A DNA stretch of 29,288 nucleotides from Spirogloea muscicola (GCA_009602725.1 WELB01000112.1:85361-114648), one strand, 5' to 3'. Shown: positions 11,640-21,959, numbered from the stretch's first letter. Translations and numbers: made by a program. Notes: generated by a model from the sequence alone, not told the origin.

Positions 11640-12350
11640 CTCCCAGTAGAGGAGGGCGATGGCTGTGAGTGGCCAGCCCAGAAAAGAAGAAAGGGCTCGC
11701 CCATTCCTCAATGGGCGAGCTCTTTCTTCGCCCATTGAGGGCATGGGCTGGAAAAGCCAGCCCAAAAAATAATGAACAAAGTACAAGAAGGGGGCCACGG
11801 GAAGCGCTAAGAAAAACAAGCACAATAAAGAAACAAAGCAGCTACGAAGCACTTAGTGACCCCTGCGAAGCAACCTCAGGTCAGAGAAGCTGGGCTCCTG
11901 GAAGCGGGTCCCCTGGCCAGAGCCAGAGGCAGCAGCGAGGGTTCTGCCGGCACGCAGGTGCAGTGCACGGGCCATAGACAGCTGCAGCGAGACGGCCAGG
12001 CGCATTCGGTACACCTGCGCGAGCGACCCGGCTGCAGGAAAGTCCACCGGCTCCCCAAAGAAGCGGCGGGCGATGGCGTGGCGGGCGAGCTGGTTGAGCA
12101 GCGCGAGTCACCGAGCACCCAACGCCCCCATGGGTGTCGATAAGCCAGCGGGAAGAACTCGTCTTCCGGGGGATGGTCAGCATATTTGAGTTTTTTTGCC
12201 CGAGCGGCGCAGGCGACCGCATACTCAGCCTTGGTGTCACACTGGGCTGGGTGGGAGCGGTCGAATGCGTAAGTAGTCACCACGTCCAGGAGAAGACGTG
12301 GCACACCGGCTTGTGGGGTGGCCACAAGGTCTACACGACGTGTGAAAATG
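11640..12350 (-). mobile_element. 5'-truncated non-LTR-like retroelement, copy A
   Basis: Reading leftwards from about 12350, a broken ORF encodes VDLVAT, a run ending LLLDVVT, then ARAKKLKYADHP and FFPLA, and after frame changes AAGSLAQVYRMRLAVSLQ and a terminal SDLRLLRRGH stop at 11853. The order acidic residue, about a dozen residues, LDVV, Lys-rich KYA, then FxPLA resembles the C-terminal restriction-like (PD-(D/E)XK) nuclease region found at the end of several non-LTR reverse transcriptases. No reverse transcriptase domain remains. The 3' tail runs to about 11640 and holds two hairpins. A near-identical second copy lies at 27070-27770. Family assignment is by motif resemblance only. Confidence 0.55.
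11686..11729. repeat. 20-bp stem inverted repeat in copy A tail
   Basis: Arms 11686-11705 and 11710-11729 are reverse complements over 20 bp with one mismatch, around the four-base loop CCTC. The core is GCTCGCCCATT / AATGGGCGAGC. The unit CTCGCCCATTGAGGATA, which precedes the GGGCTGG hairpin in other copies, appears here doubled and inverted. Confidence 0.75.
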
Positions 12351-12465
12351 AATGAACAGAGTTCGAAGTGGCCAAAACAGCGATAAAAAGCACACAACGA
12401 CCCAAGTGTGGCCACTAGGCACTTCACAAAAACTGGAGAGGGTTCCTGGAAAAGGCGACCGCCCG
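12345..12465 (-). mobile_element. Additional retroelement 3' tail fragment
   Basis: Directly upstream of copy A, sequence beginning AATGAACAGAGTTCGAAG resembles the tail segment GAATGAACAGAGTACGAGAAG found at 18343-18365. This suggests copy A inserted next to or into an older tail. The fragment is short and diverged. Confidence 0.35.
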
Positions 12466-12469
12466 CCAC

Positions 12470-13402
12470 CGCCGCCAGCCAGCCGCAAGCTGATGAACAA
12501 GCCGAATACCGGTGGGTGATGGAGCCGCGGAGATCCTCACCTTATCCGCCAGGTTAAGGCACTGACCAGCGGTGCCTGCCCCAGGGCGAGCCAACCGCCG
12601 CGGCCCGCCGGGGATCCCGCGCGCGCCGCGTGGCGCACGCCCGCTGGCGCCGAGAAGCCGGCGCGCCGCGTCAGCTCCCAGGCGCGCGGAGCCAATCGCA
12701 GCGCGGACTGACGCGGACGGCTGGCCAATGCGCACCGCCCGTGCCACGCTTGGGGAGGGCTTCGACCAATCGGAGCGCACGGCGCCGCGAGCGGCCGCGT
12801 CAGCGGCGCCGCCGACGTGGCGCCTGTGGATAAGGCGGCGCGCCGGGGCGCCCGGCGGGCTCCCGGTCGGCGGGGGGGGGATCTGCGGCCCGCCCTCCCA
12901 GCGGGGGGCGCCCCCCCCTCCCCGGGGGGCGCTCATNGCCGCCGCCGCCAGCGGCTCCCGCCGGCAGCCCTGCGCCGTGGCGCCGCCAGAGTCTTCTCCG
13001 CTACCGCCCTGCAAGTGAGCTTCCTGCACCGGCAGGCCCGGCCGGGACGGTCGCCGATGGCGGGGCAGGCCATCGCGTCCGGCCTGCCGCTCGCCCCGCG
13101 GCTGGGAGCGGGCCGCGCCTGCGCTCGGGGCTGCTTGCCGGGCATGCGCAAGCCAGCACCTTGCATGGCCGGCTGGGCCTCACCCTCGTGCTGCTGCCTG
13201 GCAGCGTCCATGTCCAACGCAGACGCCAGGTGACGCGGCGCTTTGCGCTGTCGAGCACGCTGGAGCGTACCTTTAGGACTTGTACGCCGGGCTAGCCTGG
13301 TGGCTGGGCGCCGGCAGTATTGGGGCCGGCCGCCGGTGGTCAGGCAGCCGCCTGCCGACGCCAGCCGCCGGAAGGGGAGCGCCCGCCTATGCCAGCAGCA
13401 GC
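12470..13402 (+). promoter_or_regulatory. GC-rich upstream region of the LBD gene
   Basis: An extremely GC-rich block full of CG dinucleotides lies before the LBD start codon. It contains three CCAAT pentamers on the plus strand, at 12692-12696, 12725-12729 and 12766-12770, and an N at 12937. ORFs on both strands are arginine/proline/alanine rich and look like composition artefacts. It is probably the promoter and 5' UTR of the LBD gene; a 5' UTR intron is possible. Confidence 0.5.
12937..12937. other. Ambiguous base, probable assembly gap
   Basis: A single N directly after a run of C and G homopolymers (12887-12930) in the GC-rich block upstream of the LBD gene. Confidence 0.6.
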
Positions 13403-14984
13403 ATGAGCTGCAACGGCTGCCGCGTCCTGCGCAAGGGCTGCAGCGACACGTGCGTCCTGCGGCCCTGCCTGTCCGCCATTGAGGGGCCCGACGCGCAGGG
13501 CCATGCGACCGTCTTCCTCGCCAAGTTCTTCGGCCGCGCCGGCCTGCTCGGCTTCATCGCCGCCGTGCCCGAGCGGCAGCGGCCCGGTGAGTGCTGCTCC
13601 GCTCGCCCGCTGCCTGTCGCAGGTGAGGCCTTGGGCAGGCACGTCCAGCGATTGCCTGCTCGCTGACCTTATGGGGCGCGGGCATGCGGCACGGTGGCAG
13701 AGGTGTTCAAGTCGCTGCTGTACGAGGCGTGCGGGCGCACGATAAATCCGGTCTTTGGGTCCGTCGGCCTCCTTTGGTCCAACAATTGGCACATGTGTGA
13801 GGCCGCCGTCGACTGCGTCCTCAGCGGCGGCACCCTCCAGGTCTGTGCGTGCCTGATGGCCTGGCGGGCCGCAGGCACTCGCTGCTGGATCTACCCTCGC
13901 TGAGTCCGAGGACCTTGATGCATGGCAAAGGCAGCGTGCCAGTTGCAGCAGGATGCCAGCAGAACAAGCCATGTACCATGTCAAAGCCATGACGATGGAC
14001 GCCACGTGGTCATCCTTTGCAGAGCCTGGCAGAGCCGGCAGGGCCACTGTTCTCACCCCCGCCGCAGGCCGTAGCAAATGCCGGGAGTGGCGGTGGCGCT
14101 AGCTGCGATAGCAGCGGCGGTGGCGTTAGGCCACTGAGCTGCCCCATGGGGCCTGCACCGATGGCGTGCTGGCCGATGCCGATGAATCCTCTCGGCGCCA
14201 TGGGCGCAGCGCACATGGCGCACTCTGCCGCCGTGGCTGCATTCCAGGCCGCCACATACCAGGCTGCATCGCTGCAGGCGTCACGCCATGCAGCTGCCAC
14301 GGCCTCTGCCTCACCTTTTGGTAGGCTCTGCCCGACTTACCTCTTTGCTTGGCCGATCAAAAGCAGTGCTCGCTGTTAGCTGTCTTCTGCAACCCCTGCT
14401 GGCAGCCTGACTCTGGATTGCCGGCGCATCTGTCGTACACAGGCTATAGCACTGTACCATCTCAGCAGCTGCGGGATGCTGCACCACTGCCCCACCACCT
14501 TGATCAGGAAAGTGGAGGGAGCAGCCCCCCGTCATGCTTGACGGCGCAGCACGACAGCTCGTCGCAGCAGCTGCAACGTCAGCGCAGCAGCAACGAGCCG
14601 CAACCAGCTGACCAGCAGCTCATCGCCCCTGTGGCGCGGCGGCTTTACCCGCAGTCCGCCAGCACCGGCGGCGGGCAGTCATTTCTGCCGGGCCTCGCGC
14701 CTCAGCTTACGCTCGGCATGGGCCTGCGGCATGGTCGGCCGGGGGCATGTCTGGCAGGCCCCATAGCCTGCAGCTCCTCACCAAACGGCAGCGCCAGTGC
14801 CAGCGCCAGCGGCGGTAGCGTCACATCAGGGTGGCCATCGGCGCCAGCTTCTGGCGCCTTCAGTGTGGACGCTGCCCCCCCGGAAGTCACTGCGCTTGGG
14901 CCCTGGCCGCCCAGCGGTGCCGTCGCTGTGGACGCCCACCGCCACCACGCACCCTCTCACTCATTTTTGCCCCTTATGCACTGA
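13403..14984 (+). CDS. Class II LOB-domain (LBD) transcription factor
   Basis: Plant-specific DNA-binding regulator. Exons 13403-13586, 13701-13840, 14068-14320 and 14443-14984 join in phase through GT-AG introns and give about 372 residues. The start is chosen because [14 protein letters not shown] begins the LOB domain as in class II members. The zinc-finger-like C block is [20 protein letters not shown] (CX2CX6CX3C). Then come [16 protein letters not shown] and [20 protein letters not shown], followed by [19 protein letters not shown]. The lack of the class I leucine-zipper-like coil fits class II. The C-terminal half is low complexity, rich in Met, Ala, Ser and Gln, and holds LTLGMGL, an EAR-like motif. 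Class II LBDs in flowering plants act mainly in nitrogen and anthocyanin regulation; that role here is inference. Long GC-rich upstream region with CCAAT boxes. Confidence 0.95.
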
Positions 14985-15199
14985 TCATGCAAGCACTCGG
15001 CCCTTTCTGTGCCGCCGACGATTAGCTGGTGTTGCTCTGCTGGCAGCAGAGCAGCGCGTCAGCCGCTGTCCATGTATTTGAGCAATTGCTTTGCTCTCTT
15101 AGAGGGCTTCAGGAGCGGCTGCGTCGGCCGCAAGTGCGCGCCGTGTTTGCCGCAGGATGACATTGCTTATTCATCCATGCCTTGGGCGTCCTACACTCG

Positions 15200-15223
15200 G
15201 GGCATGGGCATGAGGCCATGCCC
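15200..15223. repeat. 8-bp stem inverted repeat
   Basis: GGGCATGG at 15200-15207 and CCATGCCC at 15216-15223 are perfect reverse complements around an 8-base spacer, about 220 bp beyond the LBD stop codon. It may be part of the 3' UTR. Confidence 0.5.
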
Positions 15224-15902
15224 AGCTTATGCTCAGCTGAGGACCTCTTATGTCCCCCTGCCGTGCTGTGCCCTGCTAGCAGGGCTTTATGAACCTGAGT
15301 TTTGATTGAGCTTGACATTTCTTATTGTCATCACATGCCAACTTAGTATCTACCTTGCCTGAGGTGCTTCAGCAAGGCTAGTAAATCGTGGTGTTAGCTG
15401 CACTTGCCGTCACATGTGGCAGTAGAATGTCTTTCAGCACAGGCTCTGGACCAGCAGAGTTTGTGGTCCTTGCAGCACCTCCTGTGCCGGGCTCCATGTG
15501 CCTGCCATTTAAGCGCTTGCTGCGCTGCTAGGAAGTGCAGGCTGCGGCATTGACAATGCTTTGCAGGCAGTGTGGGCTGATTAGCAAGACTAATGGGCTC
15601 TTGATCCGCGGTGGCGATGTGGCCAATGGTTGCTTTCAAGGCTAACCTGTATGACAGCGGGGATGGCTCTTGGATTCACCCTTCTGGGTATGAAATAATA
15701 ACTAAGTGTAACGAATACAGGAGTACACGCAGCAGGGTGCAGGTACACTGTCCATGAGTCTCACACGTACCTTGATGTCAGCATGAAGGCTTGATCCGCA
15801 AATATGATACATGCTGTATAAAGCGGAAAACTGCGCAGACCAGTGCACAGGCCAGGGCTTTGCAGGGGCTGCTCTAAGTGCCAAAGTGAACCGGCACAGA
15901 TC

Positions 15903-15926
15903 CGCAAAGCTACGGGTAGCTTTGCG
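15903..15926. repeat. Perfect 10-bp stem-loop
   Basis: CGCAAAGCTA (15903-15912) and TAGCTTTGCG (15917-15926) are perfect reverse complements around the four-base loop CGGG. No gene lies nearby and no function is evident. Confidence 0.65.
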
Positions 15927-16427
15927 AAATCGAGTGGTGTGGCGCAGAGGGATGAGTGAGCTGTGAAAGGGCCAGCCTGAACTTGATGCGGTGGCTCGCC
16001 CAGATTCGTCTCACATTCTGTGAGCTGAGATGCAGAGGAGAGACAAGCGGCGCAGGTGCTCCATCTGCACCTTGTGCTGAACAGCTGCTGATACCATCTG
16101 AGCGGGAGATTCTCAGTGAATAGTGAAAGAATCTCACTTTGATAGGCTGGCAGTGAAGGCATGGAATGTGAAGCTTACTTGTGCTTAAATACCTGTCATA
16201 TGAAATCTATTGATATCATCAGCTCTTTTGTTTTGCAGTCTTAGGATAAAATGACCTCATACCACACCTACCCTTCGTCAAGTACAACAAATAATGTCAC
16301 ATCATATCTGCTGTCTCACTTCAAGAAGACATGTTGCCAAAAGGCCGGGCGCACACCGTGAAAGTGAAGAGGCTGCTGGTGAGAAAGGGCGGCTGTGGAA
16401 GCCACCGATGTGCATGCAAAGGGGAGC

Positions 16428-16477
16428 ATTGGAGTGCATCTATACTACGCGAATTGGAGTGCATCTACACTACGCCG
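16428..16477. repeat. 25-bp tandem duplication
   Basis: Two adjacent 25-bp units (16428-16452 and 16453-16477), each starting ATTGGAGTGCATCTA, differ at about two positions. A simple local duplication. Confidence 0.8.
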
Positions 16478-16939
16478 GAGCCGCAGACTGGGCCGCTGAG
16501 GGCCCACTAAGTGCCCCCAGGTCAGCAGTAGTATTCAGATGAGCGGTAGGGAGGGTAGGAAGGTTTCGAGCGGAAGTGTGTGAGAGGCGCTGGATATAAA
16601 GCGGCTGCAGGAGCTCGAGGCCAGTGAGGAAGACAGGGTGCAGACTGTTAAGTAGGAGCTTCTGAATGGCCGTTGCCACTATACTGCTGCGTGGTCTACA
16701 CTTTCCCGTATGGAGGCTTCCTCCTAGACCATGTCACAACCAGTCCTCTTGTGATTACTGGTTAGCCACCTGCAGTAGCCACTTTCTTCTGCTGGGCGGA
16801 GTGCGCCTTTGTATTGGGGCTCAACCTTGACCTTATCCAAGTAATATGGAAGAAGGTTTTTGAAGGAGCTTCTCTGTGCAGAATACGGAGCTGCGCCCCC
16901 TCCGCGTGCCTCAACCAAGGATAGCATATAACGAGTGGT

Positions 16940-17560
16940 GAGGGCAAGGGCGGGGCAAGTACATAGGCAAGCACATCTACAACTATTAGCCGCCTGCTGC
17001 TATGCCGAGCCGTTCAGTAGCCGAGGGTCAGCACATTTGGTTCCACTGATCGGTGTCCAGATAGCGGACGGCAGATTTTGCTAGGGTGGTTGAGCAGCCA
17101 TCCATGGTAGCCATTTGTCCTACAGCATAAGATTCGCTTCCTGGCCCATCTTTCCACTTTATTCAAGACTTTCTCCCTTTCTCAAATTGCTTTCTGGCCC
17201 CTTCAGATGTTGTCCAATTCTTTTGTGCTGGCCTTTCACAGCCATTGCCGCCTTCTTGGAGGTAGAACTCTCTTCATGGATTGGGAATACACAGCCATCA
17301 CCGCCTTTCGCACTGATTGACTAGAGGTTACTGAGCGTCCATTAGCAGAAGTCACGGGAAGAAGTCTCGTTTTGCGCCTTTCGGCCCTTTCAGACCTCGT
17401 CCATTCCTTTAGGCTGGCCTCTCACAGCTCGTTGCCTTCCATTGCAAGGCCTGTTGCTCTTTCATGAAAAATGTAAGCTCAATCACAGGGGCGAGGGCTG
17501 AGAATAGCTAGCCCCAAAAGGATCGACAAGGTCCGAAGTGCCCGAAAGCGCTGAAATCCG
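16940..17560. repeat. Hairpin-module repeats and retroelement tail pieces
   Basis: The segment 16950-17100 (GGCAAGCACATCTAC, CCGCCTGCTGCT, then GCGGACGGCAGATT) is a diverged relative of 19035-19160 and partly of 26935-26990. Plus-strand modules of the type GTCCAATTCTTTTGTGCTGG with CTTTCACAGCC occur at about 17210-17245 and 17397-17435. One of opposite sense is at 17490-17530 (GGGCTGAGAATAGCTAGCCC then CAAAAGGATCGACAAGGTCC). Confidence 0.5.
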
Positions 17561-17619
17561 AAACCAAACGAGTACCATGTAGGTTAATCACTATTTAGTA
17601 ACCACTACTTAAAACCGCA

Positions 17620-18030
17620 AGTCAGAAAGACTAGCCACCGGAGAGCAGTCCCCTTGCCGAAAGCAGAGGCTTCAACAAGAGCACGGCCAGCAAGCAGATG
17701 CAAGGCGTGGGCCATTGACCTCTGGAGGACATGGACGGGCGCATACGAAACACCTGCGCTAGCGAGCCAGCGGCGTTGATTACGGCCTGCTCGCCTCGCC
17801 TGCGGTGACACTGTGCGGCGTGCAAGCCGGGTCAATAGGTCTAGCCATTGAGACTTGAAATCCCCGTGCACACCGATGGCCAGCGGAACGGACTCGTCCT
17901 GTGCCAGTGGAACGAACCTTCGAAAAGCTTTGCTTATTTCTGGCAATTCACCTGCTACCAAGTGAGCTTGAAGGAGCGGCGTGTGTTGAGTGAAGGAGGG
18001 CCAGAGCGGCCCAAATACGAACACAACCAC
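17620..18030 (-). mobile_element. Diverged retroelement fragment, copy C
   Basis: Reading leftwards, the ORF contains ESVPLAIGVHGDF and QWLDLLTRLARRTVSPQ, then QRSMAHALHLLAGRALVEAS. Copy B reads FFPLAIDTHGALGAWW, LNQLARHSIV and SMARALHLRAGRAL. The order and spacing match, so this is an older, more diverged member of the same family. It is also 5'-truncated, lacking the LDVV part of the nuclease region. Confidence 0.5.
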
Positions 18031-18229
18031 AATTCAGCACAATGTGAGCCACCTTCAAATGCCGACCCACTCAGTATATACGGAAGGGAAGAAGTGAAAG
18101 AAGTGAGCTCTTCCAGAGGGGGCGGGGGCTGTGAATGGCCAACCCAGAAAGATTGGACAAGGTCAAAAGGGCAGATAGGCGCCAAAATAAAGAAACCACA
18201 GCGATGGGGAGCTTAGTAACCCCGGGTCA

Positions 18230-18600
18230 GCAGCCGAAAGTCGAAGTGACTTGCAGCTGGAAAAGAAAGAGCGCGCCCATAGAGAAAAAAGAAGAAAGTG
18301 CTCGCCCATTGAGAATAGGGGCTGGAACAACCAGCCCGAAAAAGAATGAACAGAGTACGAGAAGGGGGCCAGGGGAAGCGCTAAGTAACAGAAACAAAGC
18401 TGCTACGAGACACTCAGAGAAAGGGGGCCAGCAAAGCCAGCCCAGAAAAGAGGCACCCCGACGAGGCCCAGAAGCAGCAGCCAAAGCGCGGCCTGTCCGC
18501 ATGTGCACTGCGTGAGCCAGGAGATATTAGAAGGAGACGGACAGTCGCATGCGGAACACCTGAGCAAGCGACCCAGCGGCATCAATAGCCGGGCAGCTCA
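18230..18600 (-). mobile_element. Retroelement fragment, copy D
   Basis: Reading leftwards from about 18600, the frame gives AAGSLAQVFRMRLSVSF, an in-frame stop, then HAVHMRTGRALAAASGPRRG. The tail has the hairpins GGGCTGGCTTTGCTGGCCC (near 18425-18447) and CGGGCTGGTTGTTCCAGCCC (near 18317-18338). It is clearly related to copies A and B but lacks the nuclease region. Confidence 0.5.
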
Positions 18601-18629
18601 CCTTGCTGTCCCTGCTGACGGAAGAACCA

Positions 18630-18780
18630 TGAACCCTGCCCCGAGGCTCCTCACTCGTACCTACTGGGTGATCCATCCTCCCCCCTGTTCTGACATAGCA
18701 TCTTCAGGCCCCTTCAGGCCCCTTCGTTTGTTTAAAAACACGAATCTTCCCTTGTAGCTGCTAAATGCTTGTAGGCCCCT
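18630..18780 (+). mobile_element. Inverted 3' tail fragment of the H/I type
   Basis: The plus strand from GAGGCTCCTCACTCGTAC through GATCCATCCTCC and CATAGCATCTTCAGGCCCC is the reverse complement, with few changes, of the tail of the fragments at 23190-23500 and 29160-29288. Here GCCCCTTCAG is duplicated. No coding sequence of use remains. Confidence 0.55.
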
Positions 18781-19310
18781 CCGAACCATTGTCAAATCGT
18801 TTTGGGCTGGCTTTTCGCAGCCCTTGCCCCCATCGGGAGTGCCACTTCTGCTCCGAGGGCACAGAATGCTGTGGAATTTTGGGCTGGCTTTGCCAGCCCC
18901 TCTTTCTCTATGGGCGAGCCTTCTTCTTGTGGAATGTGTATTGAGTGATGGAGCGCCTGAGTGGCCAAGTACAAAGAAGAAAGGGCTCGCCCATTGAGGA
19001 TAGGGGCTGGAAAAGCCAGCCCAAAAAATGAAGAAGTACAAAGGCAAGCAACATTGACAGATGCACATCACCTGCTGCTAAGCTGACCCGCCCACGAGTC
19101 AGCCCATGGAGGTCGGTGACCAATGCCCGAATACCGGACGGCAGATTAACAAGACCTTGTGCCACCCCAGCTAGAAGAAGTGGCACTCCAAATGGGGGCA
19201 AGGGCTGTGATAAGCCAGCCCAAAAAGAATTGACAAGGGTGCCACCCCAGCTGAGGCTCGACCAGCTTTCTGGTGGAGGCCAGGGAAGGCGAGTGAAGCA
19301 GCTGACGCAG
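18780..19310. repeat. Cluster of GGGCTGG/CCAGCCC hairpin modules, both orientations
   Basis: At least four modules are present. Minus-sense ones lie at about 18800-18850 (TTTTGGGCTGGCTTTTCGCAG, ending GAGTGCCACTTC) and 18878-18915. Plus-sense ones lie at about 18975-19030 (GGGCTGGAAAAGCCAGCCC, AAAAAATGAAG) and 19180-19240 (GTGGCACTCC, GGGCTGTGATAAGCCAGCCC, AAAAAGAATTGACAAGGGT). The segment between, 19035-19160, is the same non-hairpin unit as at 16950-17100. Confidence 0.65.
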
Positions 19311-19419
19311 CGGCCTGGGAAGAGCAGCTCGGGTGCTCTGGCTTTGGCGCCGGGGACGTTGCTCGCCTGTGTGTGGCCCAGCGGCGGCCGCGCCGCGTGC
19401 CTGCCCGGCCCCGCCCGCC

Positions 19420-21959
19420 ATGGCGGCCACGCCGCGGCCGCCGTGNGGTCCTCGCCCGCTTCCTGGCGGGCCGCGCGCTCTGGCGGCCCTGGCGCGCGCG
19501 TGATGGCGCGCCTTGAGGCGGCGGCGGCGGCGGCGGCGGCGGCGGCAGGCCGGGGGGCAGCAGCTGCTGTACGTCGAGGCCGACGCGGGCGGCGCCGACG
19601 CCTGGCGCCTCGACGACGTCGCAGAGCTTATCAAGCGCGGCGCCATCGGCATCGTCCCCACGGACACCGTGTGAGGCTGCCGTCGCACAGCCCAGATCCC
19701 CGGCTCCACAAGTGCGCTGCCATCACTGCTGCTCTTCTTGGCGCTGGCCACGAGGCGCTTGGCCTCTGGACGGTGCCGGCGTCTCGCTGTGCTGCGCCGG
19801 TGTCCGATTTTCCCCTTTCCAGGTGCTGGCAGGGCTTCGCGCTCGCTGGTCCTGGGGCTGGCAGCTGAGAAGTTGTTGGCTCCGGGCTGCTTGCTGGCAG
19901 GTACGCTATCGTGTGCAACCTCAAGGATCGGGCCGCCGTCGACCGCCTGTACCGGTATGCACGCGCTCGAGCAACGTCTGAGCCACATGTGGTTTCACAT
20001 GTCATGTGGTAACCTCAGCTCCTTCTTGGTGATGATCTTCGGGACTCAATGTCAAGAGTAGCAACTGCTGATGGGATGACTCCATCTGGCAGAGCGTCTG
20101 CAGAAGCCTTCTGTCCATGATGACCGGGGAGGTCCAACGAGCGCCTGTCTATGATAGCTTGCACCGTACTGCATCGCTCTTCTGTGATTCTTTTGGTTGT
20201 GCACTCACTCTGTCTTGTATCCGTATTGCAGGGCAAAAGACATGGACTACAGGAAGGTGCGTCTTGAGCACACTCTGGGCTCTGCTATTGCATCCCAGGG
20301 TGGGAGGCCACTGACTCGCCGGTTACCCACGTGCATGGGTGCTTGTTTCTGACAGGGAGCTCCTAAATAATCTCACGTTCTAGCCATGGCTATGGGTTCC
20401 TCCTGCTGTGCAGCCGCTAAGCATCCTGTGCCGGTCCTTTCAAGACATTGACACCTACACAATGGGCTTCCCCCGTGGCAACAGCCATGGGCAATCCAAT
20501 TCTTTCCGGGCCGCCAGGCAGTGCTTGCCAGGCCCTGTGAGAGCTACTCATGTTCCCCCTCGTATCCACTTGTCTCCACAGCAACCCTTAGACACCCCCC
20601 CCCGGGGGCCAATGCTTTCATGCCTCACCTCAACTGCACAGTCTGGTGACTTATAAGCATGGGTTGGATGCTCATTTGCTGTAGTTGTTGTTCCTCTGCT
20701 TGTTGCACATGTGCAGAAAGTGCTTCATATCTGTTACAGTTTAGAACATAAGAGTGGGTATATCCTGAGGCCAAGTATGTGTTGCTAGCTACAGGAGATG
20801 CTGACGTGTTTGGCTTCTGAATGCCTCTTCTGCAAGAGCAGTATACGTTTATCCTGAAGGCCAGCAAGGAGCTGCCAAAGCAGTGCACAACCTTTGGCGG
20901 CAGTGCAGCCTCTCACTGCGTTCCACGCAAGAGTGTGGGGGTGCGGATGCCAGATGATGCAATTTGCCAAGCCCTTCTATCTCGATTAGACGAGCCCCTA
21001 CTCTGCACCAGGTCTGGCCCAAGGGAAGGGAATCAACTCGACCAGAGTCGTACTTGCCCTTGTGTCTCGTCACGCACAGATGCCTCGCCTGCTGGATTTT
21101 TGCCTTATGCTTGTTCAATTGGAGTTGAGGAAGCAGAGGGTAGAGAGTAGCGAAGGAAGGCTGGTAGGGCGGGCCTGGCTGCTGTCAGCTCGGTCGTCTA
21201 GTTCTTGGACATCACGTAAAGCTGAGGGCGAGGAGCGCTGTCTTTGAAACAGTGTGAAGCACGATGAGACGAGCCCGTGGATGATCGACCCGGCAGCCAT
21301 GGCGGCCAGCACCCACGGCTCACCTGATGGCAAAGAGGTAGGGTCTTCTTCAGCTTGAATATGTAGAACAAGCTAGATGCTCGTCTCAGCAGTTTGCTGG
21401 CGGTGGCCAGCGACTTTCTGTTAGTCCCATTGGCTTGTCCTATTGGTGGTCATGCCCTTCGTCTCCCTTAATCTGTTCTCTACAATCACTAATAGAAGTG
21501 TGTGCGCTTTGTGACAAACTGCACCCTGGGAGCACGCGGCCTCTCTTCTCTTAGTTCACATTTGCTGCTTTTGGCAATGGCTTGCAGCCCGTGGACTTTG
21601 TTGTCGATGGTGGTGTGCGGGTGGCAGAGCCCTCGACTGTCATTGACATGACTGGCGATAAGGCCGTCGATTTGCGCCGGGGCAAAGTAAGTCTCAAGAG
21701 AGGACACTGGCTGCTTCTTGGAGACAAAATTGTCACTGTCGTCAGCTTGCTTGCAGAAGTCAATCAGCATTGAATGCACGCAGATGTACACGCAGGCAAA
21801 GTGTGATCATTGAGCTGACCCCCCTTCTTTAGCGCGGTATGTCTTGCTCAGGGCGTCTTGGAAGACTGGATGCTGATGGAAGCACACGACTCTTCTGAGC
21901 TGCTTGGAGGCTTGATAAATCCCTACTCGTCTGCTGTCGAATCAGCAGCTGTAATGTAG
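19420..21959 (+). CDS. YRDC: YrdC/Sua5-type threonylcarbamoyl-AMP synthase
   Basis: Makes L-threonylcarbamoyladenylate from threonine, bicarbonate and ATP, the first step of t6A formation at position 37 of ANN-decoding tRNAs. Exons: one ending 19670, then 19901-19954, 20232-20256, 20414-20536, 20842-21011, 21253-21337, 21588-21686 and 21852-21959; all junctions are in phase. Family blocks: LIKRGAIGIVPTDTV / YAIVCNLKDRAAVDRLYR / AKDMDYRK / PLSILCRSFQDIDTYTMGFP / QCLPGP / YTFILKASKELPKQC / VGVRMPDDAICQALL, then WMIDPA and DFVVDGGVRVAEPSTVIDM. It is a YrdC-only protein without a Sua5 extra domain, like plant organellar homologues. The start is uncertain. The ATG at 19420 (context GCCATGGCG) is in the conserved frame but meets TGA at 19501, with an N at 19445 between. 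The ATG at 19503 is in another frame. A missing base near the N or the GGC/G-run would reconcile them. The last exon could instead begin at 21835; I chose 21852 because it reads GVLEDWM. Confidence 0.93.
19445..19445. other. Ambiguous base, probable assembly gap
   Basis: A single N, 25 bases after the best-context ATG of the YrdC gene and before an in-frame TGA. It is a likely site of missing sequence. Confidence 0.6.
19517..19546 (+). repeat. (GGC)10 trinucleotide repeat
   Basis: Ten perfect GGC units lie just before the conserved YrdC coding block, followed closely by a run of six G. From the ATG at 19503 it would encode polyalanine; in the conserved YrdC frame it encodes polyarginine. Such repeats often vary in length and are hard to assemble. 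Confidence 0.9.

Larger units (their letters stand above)
14985..16940. other. Intergenic region after the LBD gene
   Basis: No gene recognised. It should include the LBD 3' UTR. Besides the hairpins and the tandem repeat listed separately, the ORFs lack motifs. An A-T-rich block around 16190-16300 shows nothing specific. Confidence 0.5.

Noticed and set aside
12424-13029. Long ORFs on both strands in the LBD upstream block
   Set aside because: All are Arg/Pro/Ala/Gly rich, cross the N, and overlap each other on opposite strands, as expected for stop-poor GC-rich DNA.
19146-19988. 280-residue minus-strand ORF
   Set aside because: It is antisense to the YrdC 5' exons and the GGC repeat; the product is Arg/Ala rich and a composition artefact.
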